In this document: positions 23,993 through 38,200 of the stretch, one piece after another | How positions within the stretch are numbered: position 1 is the first letter of the stretch | Layout of the letters: each line of letters begins with the position of its first letter | Origin: Rotaria sordida | Lineage: Eukaryota; Rotifera; Eurotatoria; Philodinida; Philodinidae | Direction: 5' to 3' | Assembly: GCA_905250125.1 (NCBI GenBank) | Contig: CAJNOL010000142.1 | Location: 166,643-230,642, forward strand | Length of the DNA stretch: 64,000 bases | The notes under the pieces: generated by a model | Told to the model about the DNA's origin: nothing | The model's database searches: none | Seen by the model: the letters and a program-made list of their open reading frames with translations, nothing else | Program-made: the position numbers and the translations under genes

Positions 23993-26900
23993 ATTGCTTG
24001 TAAATATAAATCTTTATATAATAATAGATATGTAATAGATAAGTAACTTATTATAAAATATCATTTGATTAAATACAAATACATACTGTTTGATTTAGAT
24101 GAATTGATTGAATATGATTCTACAGTAAAAGAAAAAAAAACATTTTATCATATATGACATAAAGTATTTATTTTCAAATCCAATGACCATGTGTCTTATA
24201 TAATGTAAAAGAGAATATCATATTTAGCATTAATTCTAAGCAAAATTAATGTTTTAAGTATAATCATGAAAAGTGTTTATGTGCACATTATAGAAAAAAT
24301 TAAAATTTGCCTTGACAAAAATTTTTCATACTTACATTAATAATACTAATTTTCATTAAATAAAGTTCTGCATATTATTCTTTGAAATGATAATTAACAG
24401 AATTCATTATAAGACTACTTCAAATACATAAAATATTATATATTTACTATTATATACTTTAAATTATGTTGAATCTCATGGTTGACTTCTAGAAGATTGT
24501 TTCAATTACAAACATAGAAAGAAAATCAAGAACACCAAAATAATTGCATAACGAAATCAAAGCTCAAAAACATAATCATTGCTTTAAGGGAATTGTCATA
24601 TGTATATTGCTTCTTCTAAGAGATCAATAAAAGGTCTAAATGATCAATGGATCTGAACCTGTCAAAATAATTTTCTCAAAAACATCATCATTAAAAGATA
24701 TAAACGATCAAATAGAATATATTTATATGTGATAGAAAAAAAAAGAGAAAAGGAAATGATTGAACCAATTAGCTAAATCATATGAAAGTTTTAAATTATG
24801 ACAAAAAGTTTTATGAAGAATTTCCTGTTGAGAAATAGCAAAACAAGAAAAGAACAAAAACAGGAAAGACTCAAGCAAAAATAAGAAAATATTTAAACTA
24901 AAAATAATTCATCGACGTAATTCAATAGTTATTTGTTGTTCATGTTTATATAAGATTGAGAGAAATATTGAATATTAGTCAAAATACAATTAAGAAAAAT
25001 TTCATTAAGAAGTTCGAATATTTAATTTGAGCTTCCGCAAATTGATAAAAAATGTTTTTATGATTCTCCGGAGAAAAAAAAAACACTATGCCGAAAGATG
25101 ATTCTATAATTATTGCATCTTTTTATTAACATCAATCTATTGTTATTTTATTTTTGCATAATCTTAAATATTAAACAAATATGACTTCCGTTTGTTTTTC
25201 TCTTACCATTGGGATATTGTTTAATGAATATTACAGACAACAAAAAAAAAAACAAAGAAGTCATCCTACCCTACTTAACAGAATAAATGCTTCTGATGAA
25301 TATACGCACATTTTTTATCTATTAAAATATGTTAACATTTATATAACAGAATAAAAATAGAAGCATGAAATATAAAAAATTTGCATGACATGAGAATAAC
25401 TTCATTAACTGAAAAAATATTTCTTCTTATCTAAAGTAATTTATAAATTACAAGGACACTACTCTTTTTTGTACGTATTCTTTCATGACTATATATATAT
25501 ATATATCTGAGTAATCCTTAATAATTCAAAATTACGGAAAAAAAAGAGAGGTTTATTTAATTAAAAAAAAAATATATATATATATAGAAGTGCTACTTCA
25601 TTTAAAATGAGTAACGACTAGAAAATAATAATTATTTGATACGATTATTCATATCAATTTTTCCCAAATGATGACTTATATATATATATATCATAATAAT
25701 TACGAAGAAAACATTTTAGCTAAAACTAGAAGTTATGCAAAAAAAAAAAAGAAAGAACCATTCATTTCGTTCTGTCCGATATAAATGTCAAGCAGTTCTC
25801 AGAATGATTTTATCATGTATTGAGATCTTATTTCAGTCAAAATAAAAGAAGATAAACATCTGGTTCATTTAATGCATGAAAAATAAAAATAAAAGGAATA
25901 ATACATGTGACATAGCACTAATACAATGAATAACTATCTATGAAAAGAAACGAATACTGGGCATAGATATTTATAGGCTATTCCAGGCAAAACAGTATGT
26001 ATTCACCTTTTATTTAACTTTGATGCTTTACAAGGGTTATTTTTCTGAATACCGCTAACTATATGAGAAAAAAAATCTAAAAACTTTACATTATGAATTG
26101 TATCTTTGATGAAATTTTCAGACTCCAAAGAATTGGCTTCTAGAGATCCTATCAAGTCCTGAAACAAACATTTTTGTCTTACTAGCTAATGGAAAGTAAA
26201 TGAATTTTTTCTCTTTGGAAAATCTAGGCATGCTCAAAACAAAAAAAAAAAAACTTTGAATAGAAATTTTCTTGCTTCAAGAGTTGCCTATAGAATGTAT
26301 TATTTATTTTTCAAAACTGATGCCTCAATTGAAAGTCATGAAGCGAAAGTCAATGTTCTTTTTTATGTCATGTCGATACAGCTAGATTTTTTATTAATAA
26401 CTCTTCTGAATAAAGATCTCTAGTGATGATTGTTTCAAAATATCTAAAGTAATTTAATATACATCTAATATATAAAATTTAGCTCTAGGAAAATTTCTTA
26501 TCCCGAGGTACATGTATTTTAATTTTCCAAAGTCACGTACCAACAAATGATTCTATATGTGAATTGCAACATTATTGTATTCTTTTAAAAAAAAAAAAAA
26601 AACTTTCGATTTGAACGATAATAATTAGTACATTTTACTGTACTATTTTAGATGAAAAATACTTGAAACTATAAATTGAAAAGAATTTTCTTTAAATACT
26701 ATGATTTACAACTGAAATTCTCGGTTCAATAAATGTGAACAATATAAAACTAATAATATCTTTTATACTATATATTCACAATATAACTTCTATAAGATGC
26801 AATTTAGAATCGATTCATAGTACATAAGATAGGAACTAAACTAATAAATATATAATATGTTTACCTTAATCTTAATTATAAAGTATAATACATGTATAGT

Positions 26901-27540
26901 CTTGCGTGATATGTTTCTCGTAGAAAATATTGCGTGACATGTTGAGACTATCTTTTTTTGCATGCTGCAAAAATTTTCTAACGCTAAATTTTCAATAATG
27001 GATAATATGATATTAATTTTTAACTTAAACTATGTAGTTATTTGACTTTCATTTAATAGTATGTCGATCTAAGATTTAGAAGAAAAAGAATTATGAAATA
27101 AAAAGTTAAACTAATCTTTCAAAATTTAAATAAATAAAGAAATGATCAAGTTATACGATATATTTTAATACTAGATAATAGCAAAAATATCGATCTTTTA
27201 GACTTTTACCTGTTTAGTATCTTAAGATTTATCTAAGATAAATTCTTGATTTATTAGAGAAATCTAATTGATTGAAAACAATTTAAGATATTGAATTTTT
27301 TCTTATTAGAATATAACAATACAATAAAGTTGCAATTTACTCATATAAATGTAATGACATATTGAAATAGATCTCAAAAAAAAAAAATTGGAAGAGAATT
27401 ATTGGATAAAGAAAAAAAAATGAACAACAACATAAAAGATTCTAACATATTGTAAACTAGTAATCAGAAGAAAATAAATGCTATGCATGATTATTACTGC
27501 ATCTCACATCACACACACACACACGCACGAGAAAAATTCT
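23993..27540. other. Gene-poor AT-rich stretch
   Basis: No supported exon on either strand. Many short poly(A) tracts and TA microsatellites (25490-25506, 25573-25584, 25680-25692) occur. Confidence 0.5.
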
Positions 27541-27666
27541 TATTAAAGAAAAAAAAACACAAAAACAACGACTTAATCATATAATAGAAGTTCTTTTCAA
27601 TATAAGCTCTGCAAATTTTGTTTTTATTCAACAACAAATTTATTTTAACGATAAAGATACACAACA

Positions 27667-27740
27667 TCAATCAACAATATAATCGCCATTATTTTCAACA
27701 ACTTTCGTCCATCCTATTAGCAATCGTTCAATCCCACGCT
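27667..27740 (-). pseudogene. Mariner-family transposase C-terminal relic
   Basis: On the minus strand the frame reads ...GIERLLIGWTKVVENNGDYI followed by two residues and a stop. A run of hydrophobic residues, then W-x-K-x-V, then N-G-x-Y at the extreme C-terminus is the usual ending of mariner-type transposases. No upstream transposase sequence is left, because the frame breaks into a short CCCACA-type telomere-like repeat on its 5' side (27739-27752). The element is a dead fragment of about 75 bp plus perhaps some 3' flank. Confidence 0.55.
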
Positions 27741-27752
27741 GGGTGTGGGTGT
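27739..27752. repeat. Short telomere-like repeat (two TGTGGG-type units)
   Basis: GGGTGTGGGTGT at 27741-27752 abuts the truncated end of the mariner relic. Two units could occur by chance in AT-rich DNA only rarely; its position exactly at a transposase break is the reason for listing it. Confidence 0.5.
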
Positions 27753-30066
27753 ATCTTAGTCATAAAATAAACTTGTTATTGAACAAAAAAAAACCAATTA
27801 CAGAACTTATGTTGCAATCAAATAGAAAAAAAACCTTAGCTATTTGATCAAAATGATTTTATCATATGCAGAAATGATTTAGACCTATGAAAAGAATTTA
27901 TATCATAGACAATCATTGAATCTTAATGAAAGAATTCTCATGTAATATTCTTAATATTACATACATGAAAGAAAAATAATATTTAAAAAAGCAAGATCAT
28001 CATGATGCAATTGCTCTTGCTAATCACAGAGAGATAATTGTATTAGGACGTATTTCTTCATCATCCTTTTACATAATCATTCAGAAATGCAAGAAGAAAG
28101 TCATTTATATAATAACAAATGGCTTATAATAAACGGGTCAAAAATTTTTTCTTCTTTAAGAGCACTTACCCACGCATTGAAGACTTCATTTTATGCTCAT
28201 TCGATAGAGGATTTCCTGCTCTACAAAATTATCATCTTTGTTCTACAAATAATGCCGTTGTTTTTTTTGTCGACGCAAAATTTAAAAGATGAGCACTTAC
28301 TCAATCGCATAATTGCGACGATCAAAAAAACGAGAAAATAGCGAAAATATTTCATAAAGATTTCGCTAAAATTTCGAATATATTGCAAAGTTTTTCAAAA
28401 AAAAAAAAATAATTCTGTATCTTTGAAGAAATATATATATATGAAAAAAATTTTTGAAGTAAAACAATTCGATTTAGAATTAAATTCTATACTCGACAGC
28501 ATGAGAACAAACGTGTTGTAGATCAAGTTTCACTTTAGAAAGCATGATTTTCCAGAATGTGTCTCAAAATACTACTAGATGTTGATTCATAACCATTTTA
28601 TTGTGAACAACTGCTGCAGAAAATCAGAAATTGCAATTATACGATTGAGTAGATGCTCATCTTTTGAATTTTGTATCGACTAAGAAAAAGTTATTTGAAA
28701 AACAAAGACAATAGATTCATAGAGCAGAAGATTCTCTATCGAATGAGTCTAAAACGAAATATTGAATGCGTGGGGAAGGACTCTAAAAAGAAGAAAACAT
28801 TTTTGACTCGTTTATTATGAGACACTCGTTAGAACAAGACGTTATTCATATATAGTCTGCGATCGTATATCAACAACGTCTCTTACAGAGATGGGTGGGA
28901 GGAAGGCGGTTTTTACCCTATTTATTTCAACACTCCTTTTAGATTGTGTTTTATGAAATAACTAATGGAATTAAAATATGAAACATATTGTAAATACAGA
29001 TATTTAATATCAGAAATACAATACCTAAGCAGATAAGAATTTTTGAAAATACTTTTAAACAAAGAAAAATGTACAAACAAAATTTTTTTCCACACTATTT
29101 TGATGTATTTTGCAAAAACAAGTAACTTTTTTTTTTATGCATTGTGTATGTCAGAAATATTGCGAGAAAACTTTTTGATGTTTTCTAAATGAACAAGAAA
29201 ATGCTCAAACGTGAACCATGTTTTTTTATCCGCTTGGGTAAGTGTCGAAATTCATTCAATAAATAGATTATTTTTTTTTGTTTTTTGTTTTCATGATTCA
29301 TATTTCGAAAATTAAATCAATTAAAATCATTTGATTGTATCTATTTAAAAGAAAGATATGATTGAAATGTTACTTTTTTTTAAAGAGACGAAAATTTGTA
29401 GAAGATTGTTTTCTTTACAAAATACTTAGATTTTGAAATCAGAAGCATTTTTTTTTATTATCATAAGTAGTTTTTTCAACAATGCATATTCGCGATAAAA
29501 GTTAGTTGACAATATGAGAATAGCAATCTGGATTTATAACTCATCAAAAACAAAAAAAAACAAGTTGATCAAGCCTAATTATAATATATATCATGCGAAA
29601 GAGAACGATATCCTCTTGAATGTAGAACAGTTGGTAGTTGTTTTCAATTATAATTCTGTTTTTCATGAAAATTGAATTTATTTTTCTATTCATAGATTTC
29701 AGCGACTCTGATTTCAAAAACTAAATGTTTTATAAAGAAAACACTCTTCTACAAACACGTATAATAAAAACTATCGTGTCATCTAGAGCGAAAAAAAAAC
29801 CTTGATCTTGCAAATAATTCTTTATCAAAAGAGTTCTAACTTGGAATAATTCCGAAATAGAAGTGTGATTTAAATTAGAATTTTGTATATGTATACGAGA
29901 CATTACACGTGAAAAAAAAGATCCATTAGTTTCTTTCATTAGCAAAAAAGTTTTTTTGTTCTTATGTTTAAAACAAAAATCATAAGTATATCCATCTCAT
30001 GAATAAATATGTGCGTGACCAAATTTTTTGTTTCCAATCTGAGCTCAGTTTCGATAGCTTCTTGTT

Positions 30067-30132
30067 GAGCAGTCCCGATCATAGTCGTGGTGAATCTAAT
30101 ATATTCCTGGTCTCCGGCGACCGGGACTGCTC
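30067..30132. repeat. Short inverted repeat (14-bp arms)
   Basis: GAGCAGTCCCGATC at 30067-30080 pairs with GACCGGGACTGCTC at 30119-30132 (13 of 14 bases). The hairpin is unusually GC-rich for this region, and its right arm overlaps the end of the candidate frame at 30079-30330. Confidence 0.65.
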
Positions 30133-30330
30133 CTTCTTATTTGAAATGATTTTGTGAATAAAATCAAAAGAGACAGCTTCTTGATCGTTTATTTCAAGTA
30201 AACATGTATTATCAAAGAATTTATTATAAATGAAAAAAGAATGATTGCCTAAAGATGATGAAACTAATGTCCAGTGAACAAGATAAATAAATGCAATTAG
30301 ACGATGACAAAGATATATTTTAGTATTCAT
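30079..30330 (-). CDS. Weak candidate: small secreted protein
   Basis: A single-exon frame of 83 residues starting with a signal-peptide-like stretch (polar start, then hydrophobic LIAFIYLVHWTLVSSSLG) and a polar remainder with one or two Cys. No homology is recognised and nothing shows splicing. A further open stretch lies downstream on the same strand (29730-29945), but no good splice pair joins them. It could be a chance frame in a long intergenic region. Confidence 0.2.
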   Translation of the reverse strand: MNTKIYLCHRLIAFIYLVHWTLVSSSLGNHSFFIYNKFFDNTCLLEINDQEAVSFDFIHKIISNKKEQSRSPETRNILDSPRL

Positions 30331-32532
30331 AATAACAAAATTGTTTATGTGTTTTTATATAGACGTGTATATGATTGTAATTTGTTATGATTTAATATTT
30401 ACATCTTTTATCTGTATTTATGTCATCTTATTTATCACGATGGAGTTTTTTTTTTTTTCTATATTTATATCGTCTTATTTATCATGATACAGTTTTTTCT
30501 GTATTACAAGATATTAGCATGAAAATAATAAACTGATTTATGATGTACGAAAAATTTCATTGAAAAAGTCACAGAATTAAAGATATCAGATAGTCTAGAA
30601 TTCCAGTTTCGCACATGTCTATTGATGTCATCTAAAATATTTTCAATTTGAATAGAGTCTTCTCCATTATACAAGTTACTTCTTATTGTATCGTAAAATT
30701 TCTTTCATGACCAAATCTTACATACAATGAACTATTTGCTTTCAATCTGACTATAGAGAGAAAAATAAACACTCGATTTCAAATAGAAATAAGAGACCAG
30801 GGGGGGGAGGGGTCTTTAGAACTCTTCATTTATATATATTGTATACCTGTAAACCTTTCTTTTTTTCGATGGTGCGTCTATCACAGGTGTATAATATATA
30901 GAGTAATAACTTATTCTAAAGATCCCCTGTCAAAACAAAATGAAGCATTCAACTATATATAATTATCGATAATTCTTAAGACTTAATAGACGTATTATCA
31001 AAAAACTAGAGAGCATGAAAAGTCTGTATATGTATGTGTCGTAATGACTTACTCGAAATGTCTTATTAGGTAAATAAAGGAATGAGTGAAATGTCTGACA
31101 TCTTTTTATGTATAGAAAGATCCTCTCCTCCAGACTTCTGTCGATAAACAGGTTTATTTTGCTAGACCATTGATAAAGAATAAGCGTGATTTTTTCCAAA
31201 ATTCAGTTTGAAATGAAAAAGTTATCTTATACAATAATTTCTTGCACGAATTCGTTACAATCAAGATTATTGTTTTGATTTCTTTTGTGTACACTATATG
31301 AACTGTATTTCTATACAAAAATAACAATAAAAGAGACTAGTAACTATATAACATTGACTAAGAATAAATTCATCGACATAATAATAAATCAGATATATAA
31401 TGGTTATTTTTTTAATATCTTCTACGACATGATTATGATGTCTCGGAATTTTCTGATTCAACAATTTTATTAATATTTTTATATTGAAAAAGCAAAAAAA
31501 ATATTTATGCAAAATAGAAATATTCTTTTCTTATAACTGAATAATTTTTCAATAGGTTTTTTTTTTTGTATAAATTCGAAAGAACGAAAAGAAAAAATAT
31601 GAATATACTTTAGATTTATTCGATTTACTACTTAATATATTGTATCAATTTGTCCTTCTTATATTTTCTTCAAAATTGAATTTCTACAGAAAATATTAAA
31701 ATATATTCTAGTCTTTTCCGTATGTTTTTCAATGACAATATAAAGTATGAGGGGAAAAAAAGTTTTCAGAAATTTTTCAATCGATATATCTTAGAGTTCA
31801 TAAAAGAAATTTGTTATATGCGATTTTTGGTTCTCAAAATACCCAATTCTTTAATGTTGAATAATCAGGGCATTTTGCTCATCGAATTTGTCACATAGAA
31901 TTCATTAGTGTTCGGTCTGTCTATTTTTTTATTTGTGTGTATAAAAAAAATGTTTAATAATATTCTCACATGAATATCTCTCTTATTTTGTGTAAGCTAG
32001 AACGTTTAGTTTTGCACAATAAGTATACTTTTAAAATGACTATTTAATTTATTCCAATCACGTAAGTTGCTGTGAAAATATATCGATTGGAAAATTTCTA
32101 AGAACTGTTTTTTTTTTACATATATTATATTATTAAAATTTTCAATAATAAAAATTTATCTAGATGATCACAATTTAATAAAAATCATTATTTTTATCAA
32201 TTAAAATGATAAATCTTAAAATAAAAAACATCATTCACTTTTATTTTTTCATATCAAATAAATGACAATATTCTATTTATTTTAAAGAAATAATATTGTT
32301 GTTTTGTCAATAAAAATACAACTCGATGTATATATTAAAAAAAAATATATAGGTTTACACGTATATGTTTGCGTCTCAATATATTGTAAAGAAGAAAAAA
32401 AAATCGACGGAGAGACCAATCTTGAATAGAGGGTAATAGATCATGATTTTTTTTTTCTCTCATAACTATTCATTTATTCGACCTTATAACACTGAATAAG
32501 TGCTTACTAAGATCGAATAGAGAAATACGAAT

Positions 32533-33112
32533 ATGCAAGGTATACGACAAAATGTTTTTATTGAATGGTTTTCAAATGATTCGAAAAAATATATACGATC
32601 ACTATCTATTCATCGAAATCCACCACCAGTCGAACGATTCAATGATAATAATCGACCACCTTTGAGACATCCAGTTTTGGATAATGATTCATATATATTA
32701 ATGTAAGATTTCAATATCTTTGATTTGAAAAATTATCATAATAAAAATAAACTTAATTTAAATTTTTAGAGCTTTGGTTATTCTTATGCCAATTATTTTG
32801 ACTCTTATAGTATGTATAATCATATGTTGTATTTATCGATATAATAAGAGACAATCTCAACGAAATATAACAAATTTATCAATAAGTAAATAAATTTTTA
32901 TATTAAAAAAAAAAGAATTTTTTTTTTGTTTTGTTCAATTAGAACCTACTGATTATAATCAAGCACCTGCATCGACAATTTATTTTAATCCTTATCATAA
33001 ACCATTTATTGTTGAAGAATCACCACCATCCTATGATTTAATATCAAAAACAAAAAATAATTCATCATTTGAAAAAGAAAATAATAATAATAATAATAAT
33101 ACTAACGAATAA
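32533..33112 (+). CDS. Single-pass membrane protein with PPSY motif
   Basis: Three exons (32533-32702, 32770-32885, 32943-33112) encode 151 residues. About 55 polar residues with Pro-Pro-Pro are followed by one strong membrane helix (about 57-77, including VILMPIILTLIVCIICC), a basic RYNKRQSQR stop-transfer and a cytoplasmic tail with one PPSYDLI motif, ending in a poly-Asn run. The architecture (short outside part, helix, basic patch, PPSYD) and the intron positions parallel the genes at 21042 and 34389. WW-domain binding is expected from the motif; no orthologue is recognised. Confidence 0.7.
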
Positions 33113-34388
33113 TTTCAGTTATCATCTGTAAAGAATGAAACAATAACAATATCAATTATATTTAATCAAATTAAATAACAAACTATATGAATTTATAAGT
33201 TGTATATATTGTGACAATCTTCCGAGTGATAGAAAAGCTTGATGGAAATATCAAAATACGGTGAAAATAAAAATGTTAATCAGAATTTTTATTTTTTACA
33301 GATATAACAAATAAAAATAATTCTCATAATCGAAAAAATTAATTTTCTCATACCATACGATTCAAATCATCGATAGATCGTTCGATACACAATATGCGCT
33401 ATACTAACCATAAACGGTTACCTTCTGAGTGCAAAGTATGAATAAATTTGGAACGGGATGTGCGAAGCCAAGTTTCTTTTTTTTTGGTTCCTATAGAAAA
33501 AACTGTTCTAGAATTTATTCATATCACTTTATTAATGTGGAATGTGAAATGTTGATAAATCTCGTTCTACTTCAATATTTACTAATTTTAAATTAAGTTT
33601 TTCTTATATTTCTATTGAATAGAAAATTAAATTAGAACCTAAACTGTGATCAATATTTTTTTTTTCTTCGAGAAAGAAAAATTGATTGAATTAGGTACAA
33701 CATTTTTTCAACATAAAATTTTCTATAGCAATTATTAATATTAAAAAACTTCAGGCTTGTATTTTGGAACGATTTTTATGAATCCTTCAATCAAAAATTC
33801 AATGAATATTGTCAACATCATGTTACTTTAATTAAGGAAAACATTAACAATTTTCCGAATGAATGTCTTTTTTTTTTTTAATAATTTGTAGTTTAATAAT
33901 AAATGTTCGACATGCTAGATTAAAATGAACTTTCAGTACATATTTAAAAGTTTGCTTTTTTTTTATTTTATTTGTGATCTTTCATAACTATAGATATATT
34001 ATTGGACATATTTCCATTATTGATCAATATATTTGTTTCTTTGTCTTTTTTTTTTTCATACATAGATTTTATTTTATATAGAAATAGACATAATAGAAAG
34101 AAAAATTTTCTTCTATTTTTTTTTCTCTTTACATCCTTCAGCTACATTTAAAAAGTTAACAGTAAGAAAGAAAAAAAAAAAAAGAATCTCAATTTCAACG
34201 GCACAAGAAAAAATTCAAAATGTCATTGTTTATTTTTTGCTTCGGAAGGAAAAAAAAATGATAGAATGAGAAACCATGAGAATTGTAAAAAAAGACACTT
34301 TCTTTTTTTCTTCTGTTTCTTCAAAAATTTCGAAAACAAACTAATACTATTTCAATCAACCGTGCATAATAATTGACAGAAAACAAAA
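33113..34388. other. Intergenic, AT-rich
   Basis: No supported exon; several long T and A runs. Confidence 0.5.
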
Positions 34389-35203
34389 ATGCTAATAGAA
34401 ATTGGTCTCGGTTTATATATTCTCTTGATACAACAAGTTAGTATAAAATAAAAAAAACAAACAAAATTCGATCTTTTGAATTCTTGTTATTTTCTTTTTT
34501 TATATTAAACAGATTCAAGCTAATGACATATGTTATTATCGTAATCAATCAGCACTTGTTTCCATTAAGTTAGTTCATAATATAGAATAAAATTTATTTA
34601 AAAAATATAATATATAATTTTACTTTTAAGTTGTAATGGTGTTTGTTGTCCCGGTACGGCTACTTCTCCACATATGGCATGTTGTACTAGTATATTATCA
34701 TGGAGATTGTAAGAATTCGAAAAAAAAAAAACTAAGCTTTTTGATTATATTAAAATCATTATTATATTATTTTTTTAGAGCAATACCTGTTGTTGTTATT
34801 GTTTCTCTTTGTCTTATAGCAATTTGTTTAGTATGTTTGCGACCATTTCTTAAACTTTGTGGTGCTGGATGTAAATGTCCTTTTCGAAGACAATCTCGAG
34901 GTAAATATAATTTTATTCAGTTTAAACTTCATATTATATTAGATATTTTAATAAAACCTAGTTATTTCATCAAGTCCTATATCAATTAATAATAATAATC
35001 CTGTTTTTGAAATGAATAATGCAGATTTACCAGATTATGAAACAATAAGTAAAGATTCATTAGGAAAACATACAATACCACCACCTTATAATTTTGTTGC
35101 TGCACATCCAAATGATTTTGGTATTGAAACATCATTTAATCCAAGTGCACCACCAGAATATGATCCAAGATCTAATACAATAGAACCTAATGCACCTGTT
35201 TGA
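34389..35203 (+). CDS. Shisa/CYYR1-like membrane protein with PPPY and PPEY motifs
   Basis: Five exons (34389-34436, 34513-34568, 34631-34708, 34779-34900, 34962-35203) encode 181 residues. A signal peptide (1-20) precedes a short extracellular domain with six Cys (C, then CNGVCC and ACC), resembling the compact Cys-rich heads of Shisa-like proteins. One membrane helix (about 63-81) follows, then a Cys/basic patch (KLCGAGCKCPFRRQ) that could be palmitoylated, and a cytoplasmic tail with LPDYE, PPPYN and PPEYD. These are WW-domain (NEDD4-type) ligands. Shisa relatives regulate trafficking of receptors. The exact subfamily is not certain. Confidence 0.72.
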
Positions 35204-38200
35204 TCATAAATATTCACTTGTTTTGTATTGATCGGTGCTCCATGGAAACGTATTTTTTAAAAAAAAAAAAGGTTTCATTTTTTCTTTCATCATTTGATAT
35301 TTATTCTGAGTCAAAAAAAAACACAGTCACAACACACGCACACAAAAAAGAAAAATAATCATATTGATTTTACAGGTGAAAATTTCCTCTATAAAAAATC
35401 ATCGATATAATTATTAATGTGCTTGTGATAGGCATATTTGTCTTATGTATTACTTCTGCATCGGTACTTCTTGTAATGTGATAAAATACAGTATCCATAA
35501 TCTTATCATTGATAATGTGACACATGTGTTACTACTCGTACATACATACATACATAGACAAAATCAATTGATACGAAGAGAGACTTGTGTGTGATGTCTT
35601 TTTTTTTTTTTTTTTTGCTTATGGCTATAAAAAAAAATCAAAGTATTCATTGATGGATAACAATTAAGGGGAGGAGAAGCAAATAGCATCAATTCTCAAA
35701 AGAGGATGTGTACCATTTCTTTGATCTATAATATAATAAGTTCATTGCATTTGACACTTTGCTTGGTCGATCTTTCTGATCATCATCATCGATTAGTCTC
35801 ATGAGACATGAAAAAAAAAGAAAATCGGAAGTACATATCGGTGATATTTTATCCCCGTTTTTAAATCGTATGAATGACGACCAGACATTGACATGCTGAG
35901 TTCAGTCTGACACCTACATAGTAATAAATGGCGCGTGCTTGACACATCTGACAACTGTACTTTTCTTTTGATTTCTTTTCTACTTAGCAATTAAGTATTA
36001 TTTTTCTAGTAGTAAAATCAACATTGAACTCATCCATGTATTTTCTTTTTTGATCTTACCGACTTGTCTTTCAATTGATCACATTCAAGAAACAAAAAAA
36101 AAAAATACCTTGAATACACATATCGACATAAAATACATGATGATGGGCATACATATATAATATAAATATGAAAAAAAAAAACAGCTAATTAGAATTTTCT
36201 TTTGTTAAATTATATGAGATAAAAAGAACGGTCAATTTATTTGTATATTGAAATCTCTTCAAATGGAAAGAAATTTTTCTTTTATATTATCACAACTACT
36301 CATATAATAAAATATCTTGTCTGTTTATCCTTGAATTTCTATATGCTTGTTAAATGTGCATGTGGCTTTTCTCATGTAGACACAATGACGCCTATGACAT
36401 GCTGTTTACAACATAAAAACAAACAAAGAAATAGATAATAATAATAATAGAAGAAAAGTTCATTATGACAATTTACGAGCACCTGCAGTCGACGCCAATA
36501 TCATGTAGATTGGAAAATAACTGATATTAAAATGCCATTAGATAAACTTTTATTGAAAACATAATCGAGTGACTAATGTATATTATTGTTATTCTTTTTC
36601 TTTTTTATTATTCGATCAATCTACCTTTTCTTTTTTGTTCTACTTTACATTAATTTATTGTTTGTTAATGAATACATACAACTTCTATTACTCCCCAACG
36701 GATAGTATGTCTAGTCATCATCTCTTTGAAACTAAACACATCACAAAAAAAAAAAAAAAAGAAAAAGAAATTAGGACGCGTGGCAGTTTACAAACATTGA
36801 CAGGTATATAAAATTAACGCAGCGGTAGAACATCAAATAAAAAAATCTTGGTCAATTGAGACATTCTATTCTGATAAGTAGCTCTATTCGATATATAAGA
36901 ACATTTGTCTGAATTGATCACTTTTTACAAAAATCAATGAGAACAAAGATATATAGACACACACATACAAAAAGTCTTTTTTTTTTATTGTCTATTCAAT
37001 GAATAACTCATTGTTTGACACCACATGATCTATCCATTCATATTCATTCATGCGAATGTGTACCGTATTGTTATCCATTCATTCACTTAAACGATACACA
37101 ATGTAAATAGTTTCTTGCAGGAAAAACAAAGTATTCAATTTTTATAAATAGGATCTATTTCACATGTATATGTTAAACAATTACTCCGCCTATCAATATG
37201 ATCGATTGTCATATCGCGTGTAAATTAAAAATATAGAGAGGTATAAATACATATAGTTAATCCTTTTCAGGTCATCAGATAATTAATTCAATTTTATATC
37301 GAAATGATCGATTATATTTACTTTTTTTTTTTCATACTAAACTAAAAAAAAAATGATCATGAGAACAATAAATGTCATATAGACACGTGTCATCACTTGA
37401 ATAATTTTATTTATTGTTTGCACCTGCACATCGAATTTTTGTTTTCGATAACATCTTTGATAGACAAAAAGAAAGAGATAAAATCAACAATAATTTAATT
37501 GTTTCTCGAAAGAAGAAGTGGGTCAATCAATAAGTTAATAAAATATCTAAACATTACTTTGATATTTAATAGAAGAATAAAAAAAAAAAAAGAAATAATA
37601 ATCCAATGTATAAACATATTTCATCGTTACTTTTTTTATATTTAATCGAACAGTTTTTTTAGTATCATCAATTATCAATATAGATTCTTAATTAAAATAC
37701 CATTCTATTCACTTAATCAACATATGTTCCTCCCTTGATACATTCTATTTAACACTCAATTATCTCTCTTTATTCATCATTGTCAAAATTAACATACACA
37801 ATAACTAAATGTTTTGTTTTACTTAATAGAGAATACTCTTCGCTTTATTTATCATTCTTAAACAATGATTACATAATAGTATTGTATTTTGTCACATCAC
37901 TTATGTTTATAAGAGTACAACACTTGTACATGACATGAACTAGAAATCATCACATATTCACATGTCAAGTTTTTTTTTTCCAGGCATGAAAAACAAATAT
38001 CTTTCCCACAAGAGAAATCAATCAATAGTCATAGGACGAAAATTGAAATGTAGCAGAATGCTTTTCATCAATGTATTGAAAGACAATGTTTTTCTTTTGA
38101 TATCTCATCCGATTTGTAAGCGTTCTTAGAAGAACATGACAATTAAAAATAAAAAAAAATCAATTGTCTTTATTCATTTTTTAATCTTTGATTACTCATC

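Larger units (their letters stand above)
27753..32532. other. Gene-poor stretch, mostly without recognisable content
   Basis: AT-rich with scattered poly(A). A segment near 28850-28880 (TCTGCGATCGTATATCAACAACG) resembles part of the dispersed repeat at 63310 and 8845. A G-run lies at 30801-30815. One weak single-exon reading frame at 30079-30330 is listed separately. Confidence 0.45.
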
